A stretch of DNA of 64,000 bases from Polynucleobacter cosmopolitanus (GTDB taxonomy: Bacteria > Pseudomonadota > Gammaproteobacteria > Burkholderiales > Burkholderiaceae): NCBI RefSeq assembly GCF_002224225.1, contig NZ_NJGG01000002.1, positions 310,001 through 374,000 on the forward strand, given 5' to 3'. A program made the position numbers and the translations under genes. Positions 54,641 through 64,000 of this stretch are shown piece by piece; the first letter of the stretch is position 1, and every line of letters begins with the position of its first letter. The notes beneath the pieces are model-generated. The model was not told where the DNA came from. It saw only the letters and a program-made list of their open reading frames with translations, and searched no databases.

Positions 54641-55153
54641 TTACTGCAAGGTGTCTTTTAAGGCCGGAAAGACCGGTAAAGAAACTACCTCAATACCCTC
54701 TTCACGAAGCTCTGCTGTTTCATCAATCGTGGCATGACCACGAATACTTCTTTCAGGGGCTTCTTGGTAGTGTATTTTTCTGGCTTCTTCAGCAAAGTCA
54801 TGACCCACGTCTTCGGTCTTATTGATGAGTTCTCTCATCGCCTTCATCACCGTGGCCTGAACCTGAGCCTGTAAGTGCGCGTGCTCTGAACCAGTTAAAA
54901 CCATGGATTGACCTGCGTCGCGGTTCACACCCGCAGAGCTATTGGCTTGGACTGCCGATTGATTGGTGGGCACCAATTCACGGCTGGCGCGTTTAGAAAT
55001 TCTTGGGGCAGAAGGTAAACGCACAATCTCTTTGCTATCGCACACAGGGCAAGTGAGCAAGCCTGATTCCTGCTGAGACAGAGCATCAGCTTCAGAAGCA
55101 AACCACCCTTCAAAGTGGTGATCAAGATGGCAAGCGAGGTTATAGACTTTCAT
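54641..55153 (-). CDS. DUF1178-family protein
   Basis: A 170-residue cytosolic protein of the DUF1178 family. The start MKVYNLACHLDHHFEGWFAS is typical, with a CPVCDSKEIVRLPSAP motif (C36 and C39) that suggests a metal-binding knuckle. The C-terminal half holds GHDFAEEARKIHYQEAPERSIRG in pieces. Its function is not known. It is next to the Nudix gene on the same strand, and the pair is frequent in Burkholderiales. Confidence 0.88.
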   Translation of the reverse strand: MKVYNLACHLDHHFEGWFASEADALSQQESGLLTCPVCDSKEIVRLPSAPRISKRASRELVPTNQSAVQANSSAGVNRDAGQSMVLTGSEHAHLQAQVQATVMKAMRELINKTEDVGHDFAEEARKIHYQEAPERSIRGHATIDETAELREEGIEVVSLPVFPALKDTLQ

Positions 55154-55232
55154 GGGGCAAGGCTGACTTATGACTAATTAATATATTTACTATTTTAATT
55201 ACTTAATTGATTTCTGTTTTATTTTTGATTTT

Positions 55233-55847
55233 TCAAAGTTTTTTGAGACGTCTGGCCAAATGGTAAACAGAAATGATGGTCTTAACGTCTGTAATCTTTC
55301 CGCTAGCAATCCACTCATGCATTTCATCCAAGCTGGCGGCAAATACATCCAAGAATTCGCCTTCATCCAAGGCTCGCTCACCCAAAGTCAAATCTTTGGC
55401 GAGATAAATATCGATGATTTCAGTTGAATAAGAAATCACTGGATGAATTCTGCCAAGAAACTCCCAAGATTTAGCTGAGTAACCAGTCTCTTCTAAGAGT
55501 TCGCGTTGGGCGCACAAGAGTGGATCTTCACCAAGTTCTAATTTACCTGCAGGAATCTCAATCATGGCGGCATCCACAGGGTAACGGAACTGCCTCTCTA
55601 GCAAGATTCGACCATCATTCAAGATCGGCATGATTGCCACTGCCCCAGGGTGAATCAAATACTCACGATAAGTGGTGTTGCCATCTGGCAACTGAACGAT
55701 GTCTTTTTTTAAGTGCAGGAATTTTCCCAAATAAACATCTTCAGAAGATGTTCGATGCTCACGCAAGTGCCCATCAGATTCAGATAAATCAGAGAAACTT
55801 TTTTCTGGCTCAGAGTTTGACTTAGGGTTTGACTCAGAGGAACTCAT
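55233..55847 (-). CDS. Nudix hydrolase, probable ADP-ribose pyrophosphatase
   Basis: A 204-residue protein with the Nudix box (G-x5-E-x7-REU-x-EE-x-GU) seen as GKLELGEDPLLCAQRELLEETGY in parts. The preceding strand AMIEIPAGKLE and the late TEIIDIYLAKDLTLGE segment follow the NudF/ADP-ribose pyrophosphatase group. It would hydrolyse ADP-ribose to AMP and ribose-5-phosphate. The first 30 residues are Ser/Glu-rich and probably disordered. It lies 24 bases after the DUF2818 gene, downstream of nuoN. Confidence 0.88.
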   Translation of the reverse strand: MSSSESNPKSNSEPEKSFSDLSESDGHLREHRTSSEDVYLGKFLHLKKDIVQLPDGNTTYREYLIHPGAVAIMPILNDGRILLERQFRYPVDAAMIEIPAGKLELGEDPLLCAQRELLEETGYSAKSWEFLGRIHPVISYSTEIIDIYLAKDLTLGERALDEGEFLDVFAASLDEMHEWIASGKITDVKTIISVYHLARRLKKL

Positions 55848-55871
55848 AAGGCTAATGAAATAAAGTGACGC

Positions 55872-56192
55872 TTAGCCACGAGCATCATTGCGATGCTTCA
55901 TCAGAAAACGCCAAGTGAAGCCTGGGAAGGCAGCCACAAAGAATAAGCACAAACTGACCGCAAAGAATTCCCAACGCTTTGGAAAGACATTACCAATCAT
56001 GCTTTCCAATGAATACCCAATCAAACCAATCAGAGCGTACCAAACACCCATTTCCAATAAGCACCAACCCACGTGTTTATCTTCGAGTGTTTTAAAGAAT
56101 AAAAATTTACGGCTAGCATAAGCAGCATTGGCGGCCATCAAGGCCACCAAAATCAAACTCCAAGATTCAATGCTTAGGCTAGCAGGTGTCAT
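55872..56192 (-). CDS. DUF2818-family membrane protein
   Basis: A 106-residue inner-membrane protein with three hydrophobic segments. The start is set at the ATG 56192 (MTPASLSIESW), 2 bases after the nuoN stop; the frame also extends into nuoN up to 56264. The core ANAAYASRKFLFFKTLEDKHVGW (in two pieces) and the FAVSLCLFFVAAFPGFTWRF end are DUF2818 marks. Members follow nuoN in betaproteobacteria, so a link to complex I is possible. Function unknown. Confidence 0.85.
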   Translation of the reverse strand: MTPASLSIESWSLILVALMAANAAYASRKFLFFKTLEDKHVGWCLLEMGVWYALIGLIGYSLESMIGNVFPKRWEFFAVSLCLFFVAAFPGFTWRFLMKHRNDARG

Positions 56193-56194
56193 GA

Positions 56195-57676
56195 TTAGCT
56201 CAATAAAGTGGTTGACATGGCACTCAAGCAAAGTGCCATCAATGTTGCTGGGAAAATACCGCACAACAAAACAAATAGACCGTTCAAGGTAAACACGGTT
56301 TTAACAACCAAGCCGCCTTCGATTGGCGCTGTTTGAATTGGCTCATCAAAGTACATGCATTTAACAACGCGCAAGTAATAGAATGCGCCCACCAATGAAG
56401 CCATCACAGCGATGATTGCAAGATACAAATGCTCACTGTCAATCAAGGCCTCAAGAATTGATAACTTTGCGGCAAAGCCCACTGTTGGAGGAATGCCCGC
56501 CAAAGAGAACATCAAGATCAAACCAATGAATGCCATCCATGGATGACGGCGGTTCAAACCTTTAAGATCATCGAGTGTTTCGCATTCATATCCTTTGCGA
56601 GATAGAATCATCAACAAACCAAATGAGCCCAAAGTGGTCAACACATAGGTTACCGCGTAAAACAAAGCAGCGCTATAAGCGTGCTCATCAAAAATCGACA
56701 ACATGCCTAAAATCATGAAGCCCATGTGAGAAATCGTTGAGTAAGCCAACATTCTCTTGAGATTGGTTTGCGCAATCGCCGTCAAGTTACCAATCACCAA
56801 AGACATCACTGCCAGGATCATGATCATTGGTTGCCAATCATTGGTCAATGGCAGCAAGCCACCCACCAATAAGCGGAATAACAATGCAAAAGCCGCCACC
56901 TTTGGTGCGCCTGCAATCATCAATGTCACAGCGGTTGGCGCACCTTGATACACATCAGGTACCCACATGTGAAACGGTGCCACGCCTAACTTGAACGCCA
57001 AGCCTGACACAATGAACACAACCGCAAAAGCCAATACCAAACGGTTGATGCGTTGGTCACCCACTGCTTTTAAGATTTCATCAAGATCAAGGCTGCCTGT
57101 TGCGCCGTAAAGCATTGACATACCGTACAACAAGAAACCAGAAGCCAAGGCACCCAAGATAAAGTACTTCATCGCAGCTTCAGTACCCAGAGCAGAGTCA
57201 CGCTTCATCGCAACCAAGGCATAGGTTGGTAGCGCTAATAGCTCTAAACCCAAGTAAAGCGTCAACAAGTTAGAGCCAGAAATCATCACGCATTGGCCCA
57301 TCAAAGCCAACAAGGTTAAAACAATGAAATCCACCCTGAATAAGCCACGATCGATCAAATACTGCTTTGAGTAAACCAAAGTCACGAAAACGGCCAAACA
57401 AGCCACTGACTTCAGGATGCTTGATAAGGCATCCACTATGAATAAATTATTGAAGGCGTGCACAGGTTGATCAACCGCTTGCAAACCAAATGCAAAGCTC
57501 AACCCTAGCAACAAGGCTAAACTGATTTTGTAGGCCAATTCAGTGCCACGTGGCGCATAAAAAATATCTTCGTCTGATGCCTGTGGCTCATTCATGAAAA
57601 CAGTCATTAATAGCAAACATGCTACCGTCAGGAGCACCAGCTCCGGCAACATCGCAATGAGATCAATCGATTGCAT
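56195..57676 (-). CDS. nuoN: NADH-quinone oxidoreductase subunit N
   Basis: A 493-residue antiporter-like membrane subunit of respiratory complex I, with about 14 helices. The central motif [20 protein letters not shown] (about 227-246) and the proton-channel lysine and histidine segment [18 protein letters not shown] are typical of NuoN. It is the last nuo gene, 24 bases after nuoM. Confidence 0.97.
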   Translation of the reverse strand: MQSIDLIAMLPELVLLTVACLLLMTVFMNEPQASDEDIFYAPRGTELAYKISLALLLGLSFAFGLQAVDQPVHAFNNLFIVDALSSILKSVACLAVFVTLVYSKQYLIDRGLFRVDFIVLTLLALMGQCVMISGSNLLTLYLGLELLALPTYALVAMKRDSALGTEAAMKYFILGALASGFLLYGMSMLYGATGSLDLDEILKAVGDQRINRLVLAFAVVFIVSGLAFKLGVAPFHMWVPDVYQGAPTAVTLMIAGAPKVAAFALLFRLLVGGLLPLTNDWQPMIMILAVMSLVIGNLTAIAQTNLKRMLAYSTISHMGFMILGMLSIFDEHAYSAALFYAVTYVLTTLGSFGLLMILSRKGYECETLDDLKGLNRRHPWMAFIGLILMFSLAGIPPTVGFAAKLSILEALIDSEHLYLAIIAVMASLVGAFYYLRVVKCMYFDEPIQTAPIEGGLVVKTVFTLNGLFVLLCGIFPATLMALCLSAMSTTLLS

Positions 57677-57700
57677 AAGTATCTCTTTCCTCTTTCAGGA

Positions 57701-59167
57701 TTAAAGTTTGCTAACTGCCACGTGCTTTAAAAGCTCGATAACAGAAACATGCATCACATCAGTGAATGGTTTTGGATAAACGCCCATGCCAATCGTGAAA
57801 ATGGCCAAGACACTCATGATTAAAAATTCACGCGCATTGATATCAGTCAACTCTGCAACGTGTTGATTGCCAACATCACCAAAGAACACTCGCTTGGTCA
57901 TCCACAATGAATAAGCAGCACCTAGGATCAAGGCAGTCGCTGCCAAGATACCGATCAAGAAGTCGTAATCAACGGCCGCCAAAATAACCATGAACTCGCC
58001 CACGAAACCTGAAGTTGCTGGCAGTCCGCAATTGGCCATGGCAAACAACACGGCAAAGGCTGTGAATTTAGGCATGGTGTTGACCACACCGCCGTAATCA
58101 GCAATTTGGCGTGAGTGCATGCGGTCATAAAGAACGCCGATGCTCAAGAACATGGCGGCGGAAATAAAGCCATGAGAAATCATCTGCACAATCGCACCCT
58201 CAACACCCATTGGGTTGAAGATGAAGAATCCTAAAGTAACGAAACCCATGTGTGCAATCGATGAATAAGCCACGAGCTTTTTCATATCAGCCTGAACTAA
58301 GGCCACCAAACCAATGTAGATCACCGCCACCAACGACAGCGTAATCACGGCAGGCGCAAGATATTGGCTTGCATCCGGTGCAATCGGCAATGAGAATCTC
58401 AAGAAACCATAGGCACCCAACTTCAACATGATCGCAGCCAAGACGACTGAGCCACCTGTTGGCGCCTCTACGTGGGCATCTGGCAACCATGTATGAACTG
58501 GCCACATCGGCACTTTGACCGCAAAGGCCATGAAGAATGCGCCAAAAATCAGCACTTGCTCAACGATGTCAAGTTTGGCTTTGTGCCAAGTCAGAATATT
58601 GAATGTGTCTGTCACGTTGTACAGATACAAAATGGCAATCAAAGTTAAAAGTGAGCCCAGCAAGGTGTACAAGAAGAACTTGAAGGCTGCGTACACACGA
58701 TTTGGACCGCCCCACACACCAATGATGATGTACATCGGAATCAAAGTAGCTTCAAAGAAAACATAGAACAACAAGCCGTCCAATGAGGCAAATACACCAA
58801 TCATCAAACCAGACAAAATCAAGAAGGCTGCCATGTACTGAGATACGTTGACCGTGATCACTTCCCATGCTGCAACCACCACGATCACCGTGATAAAGGC
58901 TGTTAAAACAACAAACCACATTGAAATACCATCAACCCCTAAGAAGTAATTGATGTCATAGCGCGGCACCCAAGATACTTGCTCCACAAACTGCATGGCT
59001 GCAGTGCTGGTATCAAAGCCTGTGACCAATGGCAAGGTTGCCGTAAAGCTGATCAAAGAAGCGATCAAAGCCATGATGCGAACATAGCCCTTGCTGTTGT
59101 CCGAACCAGTGAACAAAATAATCAAACCGAAAATGATCGGTAACCAGATTGAGAAAGAAAGAATCAT
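57701..59167 (-). CDS. nuoM: NADH-quinone oxidoreductase subunit M
   Basis: A 488-residue antiporter-like subunit of complex I. The family motif AVKVPMWPVHTWLPDAHVEAPT (in parts, about 220-241) and the channel segment DMKKLVAYSSIAHMGFVTLG are clear. The glutamate in TM5 (FEATLIPMYIIIG) is present. It has 14 or so helices and lies between nuoL and nuoN on the minus strand. Confidence 0.97.
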   Translation of the reverse strand: MILSFSIWLPIIFGLIILFTGSDNSKGYVRIMALIASLISFTATLPLVTGFDTSTAAMQFVEQVSWVPRYDINYFLGVDGISMWFVVLTAFITVIVVVAAWEVITVNVSQYMAAFLILSGLMIGVFASLDGLLFYVFFEATLIPMYIIIGVWGGPNRVYAAFKFFLYTLLGSLLTLIAILYLYNVTDTFNILTWHKAKLDIVEQVLIFGAFFMAFAVKVPMWPVHTWLPDAHVEAPTGGSVVLAAIMLKLGAYGFLRFSLPIAPDASQYLAPAVITLSLVAVIYIGLVALVQADMKKLVAYSSIAHMGFVTLGFFIFNPMGVEGAIVQMISHGFISAAMFLSIGVLYDRMHSRQIADYGGVVNTMPKFTAFAVLFAMANCGLPATSGFVGEFMVILAAVDYDFLIGILAATALILGAAYSLWMTKRVFFGDVGNQHVAELTDINAREFLIMSVLAIFTIGMGVYPKPFTDVMHVSVIELLKHVAVSKL

Positions 59168-59190
59168 ATTGGGGCGCTATATCTATTGTT

Positions 59191-61257
59191 TTATTTAATG
59201 GAGCCCAAGTGGGTATATAAAATCCAGCCGATCAAAGCAATCAAGCCAAGAATCATCGCAAATGCATAGTGATACAAATAACCTGATTGCACCTGACGCA
59301 CGTTTGCTGAGAACCAAGCAATCACCCGTGTGCTGCCGTTCACAACTAAACCGTCAATCAATCCCTGATCAGCACGTTTCCATAAACCAGTACCCAAGAC
59401 TCTTGCACCTTTGGCAAACACCGCTTGGTTGAAATCATCCATGTAGTACTTGTTATCAAGAATCGTCTTAACTGGTGCCAATACGCGCGCAAAGAAGGCC
59501 GGAATCTGAGGTAACCACAGATAAAAGACTGCAGCCGTCACCACACCACCCAGCGCCAAATACAAAACAGGCGTGTGTAATGAGTGAGCGACCATGCCCA
59601 AAGGACCTGTGAAGGCATCCGCCAATTCTTTCATGGCCACGTGCTTGGTCACATCAACAAAAATGGCATTACCAAAGAAGTCACCAAACAACATTGGGCC
59701 AATCGTGAAGTAACCCACAATCACTGAAGGAATCGCTAATAGAACCAATGGCAATGTCACCACCCATGGAGACTCATGTGGTTTTTGACCTGGTGCTAAA
59801 CCATGATGATGGTGGTCATCGTGATGATCGTCCTTGGCGTCATGAGCATCATGACCATGGTCGTGATGAGCTTGACCAAAACGCTCTTTACCGTGGAACA
59901 CCAAGAAGTACATTCTGAATGAGTAGAAAGCCGTGATAAATACACCGGCCATCACAGCAAAGAAGGCAAAGCCAGAGCCAGTGATGGTGCTCTTAGCAAC
60001 CGCTTCAATGATCGAATCTTTTGAGTAGAAGCCTGAGAAAAGAGGTGTACCAATCAAAGCCAAAGAACCCAACAAAGACGTGAACCAAGTGATTGGCATG
60101 TACTTCCACAAGCCACCCATGTTGCGCATGTCTTGATCGTGGTGCATGCCCATGATCACACTACCCGCTCCCAAGAACAACAATGCCTTGAAGAAAGCGT
60201 GCGTCATCAAATGGAATACGGCGATTGGGTAAGCAGACACGCCCAAAGCCACTGTCATGTAACCGAGTTGTGACAAAGTTGAATAAGCCACCACGCGCTT
60301 GATATCGTTTTGTACGATGCCCAAGAAGCCCATGAACAAAGCAGTGATTGATCCAATGATCAACACAAATGACAAGGCTGCATCAGATAACTCAAACAAT
60401 GGTGACATACGGCTCACCATGAAAATACCTGCTGTCACCATCGTGGCTGCGTGAATCAAAGCAGAAATTGGTGTTGGGCCTTCCATTGAGTCTGGTAGCC
60501 AAACGTGCAATGGGAATTGTGCAGACTTACCCATCGCGCCGATGAACAAGCAAACGCAGGCCACTGTGACCAAATTCCAATCAGTACCAGGCAAGACTTG
60601 TTGAACCAACAAATCTTTTTGAGCAAACACGCCGTCATAACTCATGCTGCCGGTATAAGCCAATAAAAGACCAATGCCCAGAATGAAACCAAAGTCACCC
60701 ACACGGTTGACCAAGAAGGCTTTCATATTGGCAAAAATCGCGGTTGGTCGCTTGTACCAGAAACCAATCAATAAATAAGAGACCAAGCCAACAGCTTCCC
60801 AGCCAAAGAACAACTGCAAGAAGTTATTGCTCATCACCAACATCAACATGGAGAAGGTGAATAAAGAAATGTAGGAGAAGAAACGAGCGTAACCCTCGTC
60901 TTCAGCCATATAACCAATGGTGTAAATGTGCACCATCAAAGAGACGAAGGTCACCACCACCATCATCATGGCAGTCAATGGATCGACCAAGAAACCAACT
61001 TCAAGACTCAACTCACCCAATTGCATCCAGGTATAGATGGTTTCGTTGAATCGCGCACCTGCCATCACGTCATTCAAGACCATGAATGAAAAAATGCATG
61101 AGATAGCCACACCTAAAATTGTGACCGTGTGTGCAGTTGAGCGACCAATGAGATTGCCCAAGAATTTAGTGCCGAATAAACCAGCAATCGCAGCACCTAC
61201 CAATGGAGCCAGTGGAATAGCCAGCAATACAAGAGGATTCAAGATTGGAGTAGTCAT
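59191..61257 (-). CDS. nuoL: NADH-quinone oxidoreductase subunit L
   Basis: A 688-residue distal antiporter-like subunit of complex I, with the long lateral helix near its C-terminus. The motifs GWEAVGLVSYLLIGFWY, GKSAQFPLHVWLPDSMEGPT and DIKRVVAYSTLSQLGYM are well kept. One loop (residues about 463-485) has eleven histidines in about twenty-two residues, with aspartates between them, which could bind metal. It lies 10 bases after nuoK. Confidence 0.97.
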   Translation of the reverse strand: MTTPILNPLVLLAIPLAPLVGAAIAGLFGTKFLGNLIGRSTAHTVTILGVAISCIFSFMVLNDVMAGARFNETIYTWMQLGELSLEVGFLVDPLTAMMMVVVTFVSLMVHIYTIGYMAEDEGYARFFSYISLFTFSMLMLVMSNNFLQLFFGWEAVGLVSYLLIGFWYKRPTAIFANMKAFLVNRVGDFGFILGIGLLLAYTGSMSYDGVFAQKDLLVQQVLPGTDWNLVTVACVCLFIGAMGKSAQFPLHVWLPDSMEGPTPISALIHAATMVTAGIFMVSRMSPLFELSDAALSFVLIIGSITALFMGFLGIVQNDIKRVVAYSTLSQLGYMTVALGVSAYPIAVFHLMTHAFFKALLFLGAGSVIMGMHHDQDMRNMGGLWKYMPITWFTSLLGSLALIGTPLFSGFYSKDSIIEAVAKSTITGSGFAFFAVMAGVFITAFYSFRMYFLVFHGKERFGQAHHDHGHDAHDAKDDHHDDHHHHGLAPGQKPHESPWVVTLPLVLLAIPSVIVGYFTIGPMLFGDFFGNAIFVDVTKHVAMKELADAFTGPLGMVAHSLHTPVLYLALGGVVTAAVFYLWLPQIPAFFARVLAPVKTILDNKYYMDDFNQAVFAKGARVLGTGLWKRADQGLIDGLVVNGSTRVIAWFSANVRQVQSGYLYHYAFAMILGLIALIGWILYTHLGSIK

Positions 61258-61267
61258 ATGATCTGTC

Positions 61268-61576
61268 TTAACCCTTCAGTTGTCCGAGGTCTTCAGCATG
61301 GATTGTGTCTAGCTTACGGAACATCGTGACCAAAATTGCCAAGCCAATGGCTGCTTCAGCAGCTGCCACAGTCAAGATAAAGAATACGAACACTTGGCCA
61401 GCCATATCTCCCAGATAGTGAGAGAAGGCAATGAAGTTCAAATTAACGGCCAACAACATCAATTCCAAAGACATCAACAAAACAATGATGTTCTTGCGAT
61501 TCAAGAAAATGCCAACCACGCCAATTGCAAACAAGATGGCAGCCAACACGAGGTAATGAGCCAAGGTGATTGTCAT
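61268..61576 (-). CDS. nuoK: NADH-quinone oxidoreductase subunit K
   Basis: A 102-residue membrane subunit of complex I with three helices. The proton-path glutamate is in [14 protein letters not shown] (about residues 35-48), and the second one lies in [14 protein letters not shown]. Length and motifs match NuoK. It starts 39 bases after nuoJ. Confidence 0.97.
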   Translation of the reverse strand: MTITLAHYLVLAAILFAIGVVGIFLNRKNIIVLLMSLELMLLAVNLNFIAFSHYLGDMAGQVFVFFILTVAAAEAAIGLAILVTMFRKLDTIHAEDLGQLKG

Positions 61577-61615
61577 GAATAAATCCTTTTTCCGAAATGT
61601 CTCATCATCACTGTC

Positions 61616-62242
61616 CTAAGATTCTTTGTTGGCTGATGAATCAGCATTCATAGAGGTGACCATGCGCACACGATCTTCTTTTCTTGTGCGAATTTGATCA
61701 GGGATATCTTGAGTCTTGGTGTCTTTACGGCGACGCAAAGTCAAAGCCACTGAAGAAATGATGGCCACCAACAGAATAATGCCCGCAACTTCAAAGCTGA
61801 AGAGGTACTCGGTGTAAAGCAAGATACCCAATGCCTTGGTGTTATTAGCAGCTACTTCAGGATCCATGTTTCTGATTGGCTGAGTGGTACCGATAAAGCC
61901 ACGAATCAACACAATTGCCATCTCAGCCACAATGACCGCACCCACCAAAGAGGCGACTGGCATGTATTGCTTGAAGCCTTTGCGCAAATGATCCAAGTCC
62001 AGGTCTAGCATCATGACCACGAACAAGAACAAAACCATCACCGCACCAACGTAAACCAAGACCAACAAAATAGCTAAGAATTCAGCATGCAACAACATCC
62101 AAATAGCAGCCGCTGTGAAGAAAGATAAAACCAAGAACAATGCAGCGTGAACTGGGTTGCGTGCAGTGATAACGCGCAAAGCAGCCATGATCAGAATGGC
62201 TGCAAAGATATAAAAGAGGATTGATTTAGGTTCTAGCATCAT
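61616..62242 (-). CDS. nuoJ: NADH-quinone oxidoreductase subunit J
   Basis: A 208-residue membrane subunit of complex I with five helices in the first 165 residues. The pi-bulge helix motif [19 protein letters not shown] (about 62-80) is clear. The last 40 residues form a charged cytoplasmic tail ([20 protein letters not shown]). The ATGATG start overlaps the nuoI stop. Confidence 0.96.
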   Translation of the reverse strand: MMLEPKSILFYIFAAILIMAALRVITARNPVHAALFLVLSFFTAAAIWMLLHAEFLAILLVLVYVGAVMVLFLFVVMMLDLDLDHLRKGFKQYMPVASLVGAVIVAEMAIVLIRGFIGTTQPIRNMDPEVAANNTKALGILLYTEYLFSFEVAGIILLVAIISSVALTLRRRKDTKTQDIPDQIRTRKEDRVRMVTSMNADSSANKES

Positions 62243-62730
62243 TTGTATTTAGCATCCGCTGTTTTATTGGCAGCGATTTCGTTTTCATAACGATCACCCA
62301 CTGCTAATAACATGTCTTTCGTGAAATACAAGTCACCACGCTTTTCGCCGTGATACTCATGAATATGCGTCTCAACAATCGCATCTACTGGGCAAGCCTC
62401 TTCGCAAAAGCCACAGAAAATACATTTGGTTAAATCGATGTCATAACGAGTGGTTCTGCGCGTACCATCATCACGCTGATCTGATTCAATTGTGATGGCC
62501 ATGGCAGGGCACACTGCTTCACACAGCTTGCAAGCAATGCAACGCTCTTCACCATTCGGGTAGCGACGCAAAGCGTGCAAACCACGAAAACGTGGAGACA
62601 TTGGTGTTTTTTCTTCAGGGTACTGAACAGTGATCTTTGGCTTGAACAAATACTTACCAGTCAAAGCCATGCCTTGTAACAACTCTTTTAAGAGCAAGCT
62701 ACCAAAGAATTCGCGGATACGTTGGAACAT
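62239..62730 (-). CDS. nuoI: NADH-quinone oxidoreductase subunit I
   Basis: A 163-residue peripheral subunit of complex I carrying two [4Fe-4S] clusters (N6a and N6b). The cysteine sets are [12 protein letters not shown] (about 61-72) and [16 protein letters not shown] (about 101-116). These are the ferredoxin-like motifs of NuoI. It lies 15 bases after nuoH. Confidence 0.97.
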   Translation of the reverse strand: MFQRIREFFGSLLLKELLQGMALTGKYLFKPKITVQYPEEKTPMSPRFRGLHALRRYPNGEERCIACKLCEAVCPAMAITIESDQRDDGTRRTTRYDIDLTKCIFCGFCEEACPVDAIVETHIHEYHGEKRGDLYFTKDMLLAVGDRYENEIAANKTADAKYK

Positions 62731-62745
62731 TTTTAAATCCTCGCC

Positions 62746-63822
62746 TTATTTCCAAATATTCCAGGGTGACAAGACCCAAGCACCGACCAACAAGATCCAG
62801 AAGATCGAGATGGGAATAAATACCTTCCAACCCAAACGCATGAGTTGGTCATAGCGGTAACGTGGGAATGACGCACGCAACCAAATAAAACAAGATAAGA
62901 AGAAGAATGTCTTGGCAATCAACCAGAAAATACCTGGGATATCGCGCAAGATTGGCAAGTCAACAATCGGAGCCCAACCACCGAAGAACAAAATAGAGGT
63001 CAAAGCAGCGATCAAAATCATGTTGGCATATTCAGCCAAGAAGAACATCGCAAAGGCCATGCCTGAATATTCAATCATGTGACCAGCAACAATCTCAGAT
63101 TCACCTTCAACCACGTCAAATGGATGACGGTTCAATTCAGCAACACCTGAGATGAAATAAATCAAGAACATTGGCAACAATGGCAACCAGTTCCAAGAAA
63201 GGAAGTTCAAGCCAATGCTAGCGAAGTAACCCGTTTGCTGAGACTTCACGATGTCGCTCAAATTCAAAGTGCCAGAGATAACCAACACAGCAGCCAATGC
63301 AAAGCCCATCGCAATTTCATATGAAACCATTTGAGCTGAAGCACGCATCGCTCCTAAGAAAGCGTATTTAGAGTTAGATGCCCAACCAGCCAAGATCACA
63401 CCATACACACCAACAGACGTAATGGCCATCACATACAATAAACCGGCGTTCACATTGGCCAGAACCATGTCTGCTTGGAATGGTACTACTGCCCAAGCAG
63501 CAAATGCAGGAGCAATCACCATCACGGGAGCGACGATGTACAAGACCTTACTGGCCTTACTTGGAATAATGACTTCTTTGAGCAATAACTTAAGAGCATC
63601 AGCGATTGGCTGCAACAAGCCCAAAGGACCCACACGATTAGGCCCCAAACGAACGTGCATCCAACCAATGAGCTTACGCTCCCACAAAGTCAAATAAGCC
63701 ACACACCCAAACATTGGAAGAACAATGGTCACAATCTTGATCAAGGTCCAAACGATGGGCCAAGCCATCTCACCGAAGAGAGCTAAACCGTGGGTGTTGA
63801 TTGTCTGAATAAAGTCGGTCAT
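62746..63822 (-). CDS. nuoH: NADH-quinone oxidoreductase subunit H
   Basis: A 358-residue membrane subunit of complex I at the quinone-binding interface, with eight helices. Signature segments are [19 protein letters not shown] (about 48-66) and [20 protein letters not shown] (about 227-246), both part of the quinone channel. The ATG overlaps the nuoG stop (ATGA). Confidence 0.97.
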   Translation of the reverse strand: MTDFIQTINTHGLALFGEMAWPIVWTLIKIVTIVLPMFGCVAYLTLWERKLIGWMHVRLGPNRVGPLGLLQPIADALKLLLKEVIIPSKASKVLYIVAPVMVIAPAFAAWAVVPFQADMVLANVNAGLLYVMAITSVGVYGVILAGWASNSKYAFLGAMRASAQMVSYEIAMGFALAAVLVISGTLNLSDIVKSQQTGYFASIGLNFLSWNWLPLLPMFLIYFISGVAELNRHPFDVVEGESEIVAGHMIEYSGMAFAMFFLAEYANMILIAALTSILFFGGWAPIVDLPILRDIPGIFWLIAKTFFFLSCFIWLRASFPRYRYDQLMRLGWKVFIPISIFWILLVGAWVLSPWNIWK

Positions 63823-64000
63823 ACACGCTCCACAGATAATTGACCAAACATTCCACCCAATTGAGCACTGAATGCTGTGCCTGCAGAAAGTCTGACAACA
63901 CCACTGGTCAAAGCACGCTCTTCTGTCACTGGCATATTCACTGAAGATCCAGCTTGAGTGACACGCACAACATCACCCTCTTTTAGTTGCAGTTGCATCA
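63819..64000 (-). CDS. nuoG: NADH-quinone oxidoreductase subunit G (C-terminal part only)
   Basis: An open minus-strand frame enters from the window edge and ends in TGA at 63819, overlapping the nuoH start in ATGA form. The about 60 visible residues ([14 protein letters not shown], then [18 protein letters not shown] and QLSVERV at the end) fit the C-terminal molybdopterin-fold domain of NuoG. The nuoG-nuoH order is standard. The rest, including the iron-sulfur domains, lies outside the window. Confidence 0.88.
   Translation of the reverse strand, partial: MQLQLKEGDVVRVTQAGSSVNMPVTEERALTSGVVRLSAGTAFSAQLGGMFGQLSVERV

Noticed and set aside
1..64000. CRISPR arrays, rRNA, tRNA, insertion sequences or prophage genes
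   Set aside because: No repeat-spacer array, no transposase, integrase or phage structural gene, and no tRNA-like cloverleaf was recognised by reading. A short degenerate element could still be missed without a search tool.

Overview
The window is a gene-dense piece of a betaproteobacterial chromosome. Its moderate-to-low GC content, the order rlmE-ftsH-folP-glmM next to pstSCAB-phoU, and the NuoG-N end of a complex I operon all suggest Burkholderiales, most like Polynucleobacter or a relative. The genus is inferred from gene order and composition, not from a search. I see no rRNA, tRNA, CRISPR array, insertion sequence or phage gene.

Layout. (a) 1-4.5 kb: phosphate uptake operon pstS-pstC-pstA-pstB-phoU (minus strand), with a Pho-box-like site ahead of pstS and a stem-loop between pstS and pstC. 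(b) 4.7-7.2 kb: arsenic operon arsR-arsI-arsC-acr3. (c) 7.3-15.8 kb: accessory block. It holds a toluene/alkene-type soluble diiron monooxygenase operon (six subunits) headed by a styrene-oxide-isomerase-like membrane protein and followed by a secreted DUF1329 protein. A divergent AraC-type regulator faces it across a spacer with three copies of ACCCTAAT. (d) 15.9-20.7 kb: ovothiol block with OvoA, an OvoB-like PLP lyase, an HxlR regulator, and an ADP-ribosylglycohydrolase-fold protein that appears to lack its metal-binding residues. (e) 20.7-36 kb: housekeeping genes glmM, folP, ftsH, rlmE, yhbY, greA, carAB, prpE, mltD, gloB. (f) 36-43.5 kb: the gloB-yafS-rnhA-dnaQ neighbourhood, split by a YefM/YoeB-type toxin-antitoxin pair and a two-gene RND efflux system. 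(g) 43.6-51.2 kb: two small minus-strand genes, then a plus-strand operon (thermostable-hemolysin-family protein, AMP-ligase, TenA/PqqC-fold diiron oxidase candidate, SDR, TPR protein) followed by a two-component system. (h) 51.2-56.2 kb: hemN under a perfect FNR box, mmsA, a small lipoprotein, DUF1178, a Nudix hydrolase and DUF2818. (i) 56.2-64 kb: nuoN, M, L, K, J, I, H and the end of nuoG.

How the genes work together. In block (c) the monooxygenase would epoxidise an alkene or arene, and the isomerase-like protein could rearrange the epoxide to an aldehyde. No aldehyde dehydrogenase lies in that operon. In block (d) OvoA would join cysteine and histidine as a sulfoxide and the PLP enzyme would release the mercaptohistidine. 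Block (g) has the parts of an acid-activating, iron-oxidase and reductase pathway whose product I cannot name.

The most interesting items are the monooxygenase plus isomerase pairing, the hemolysin-family/ligase/diiron-oxidase operon, the ovothiol cluster with a degenerate ADP-ribosylglycohydrolase, and an FNR-type hemN promoter that predicts a nearly leaderless mRNA.
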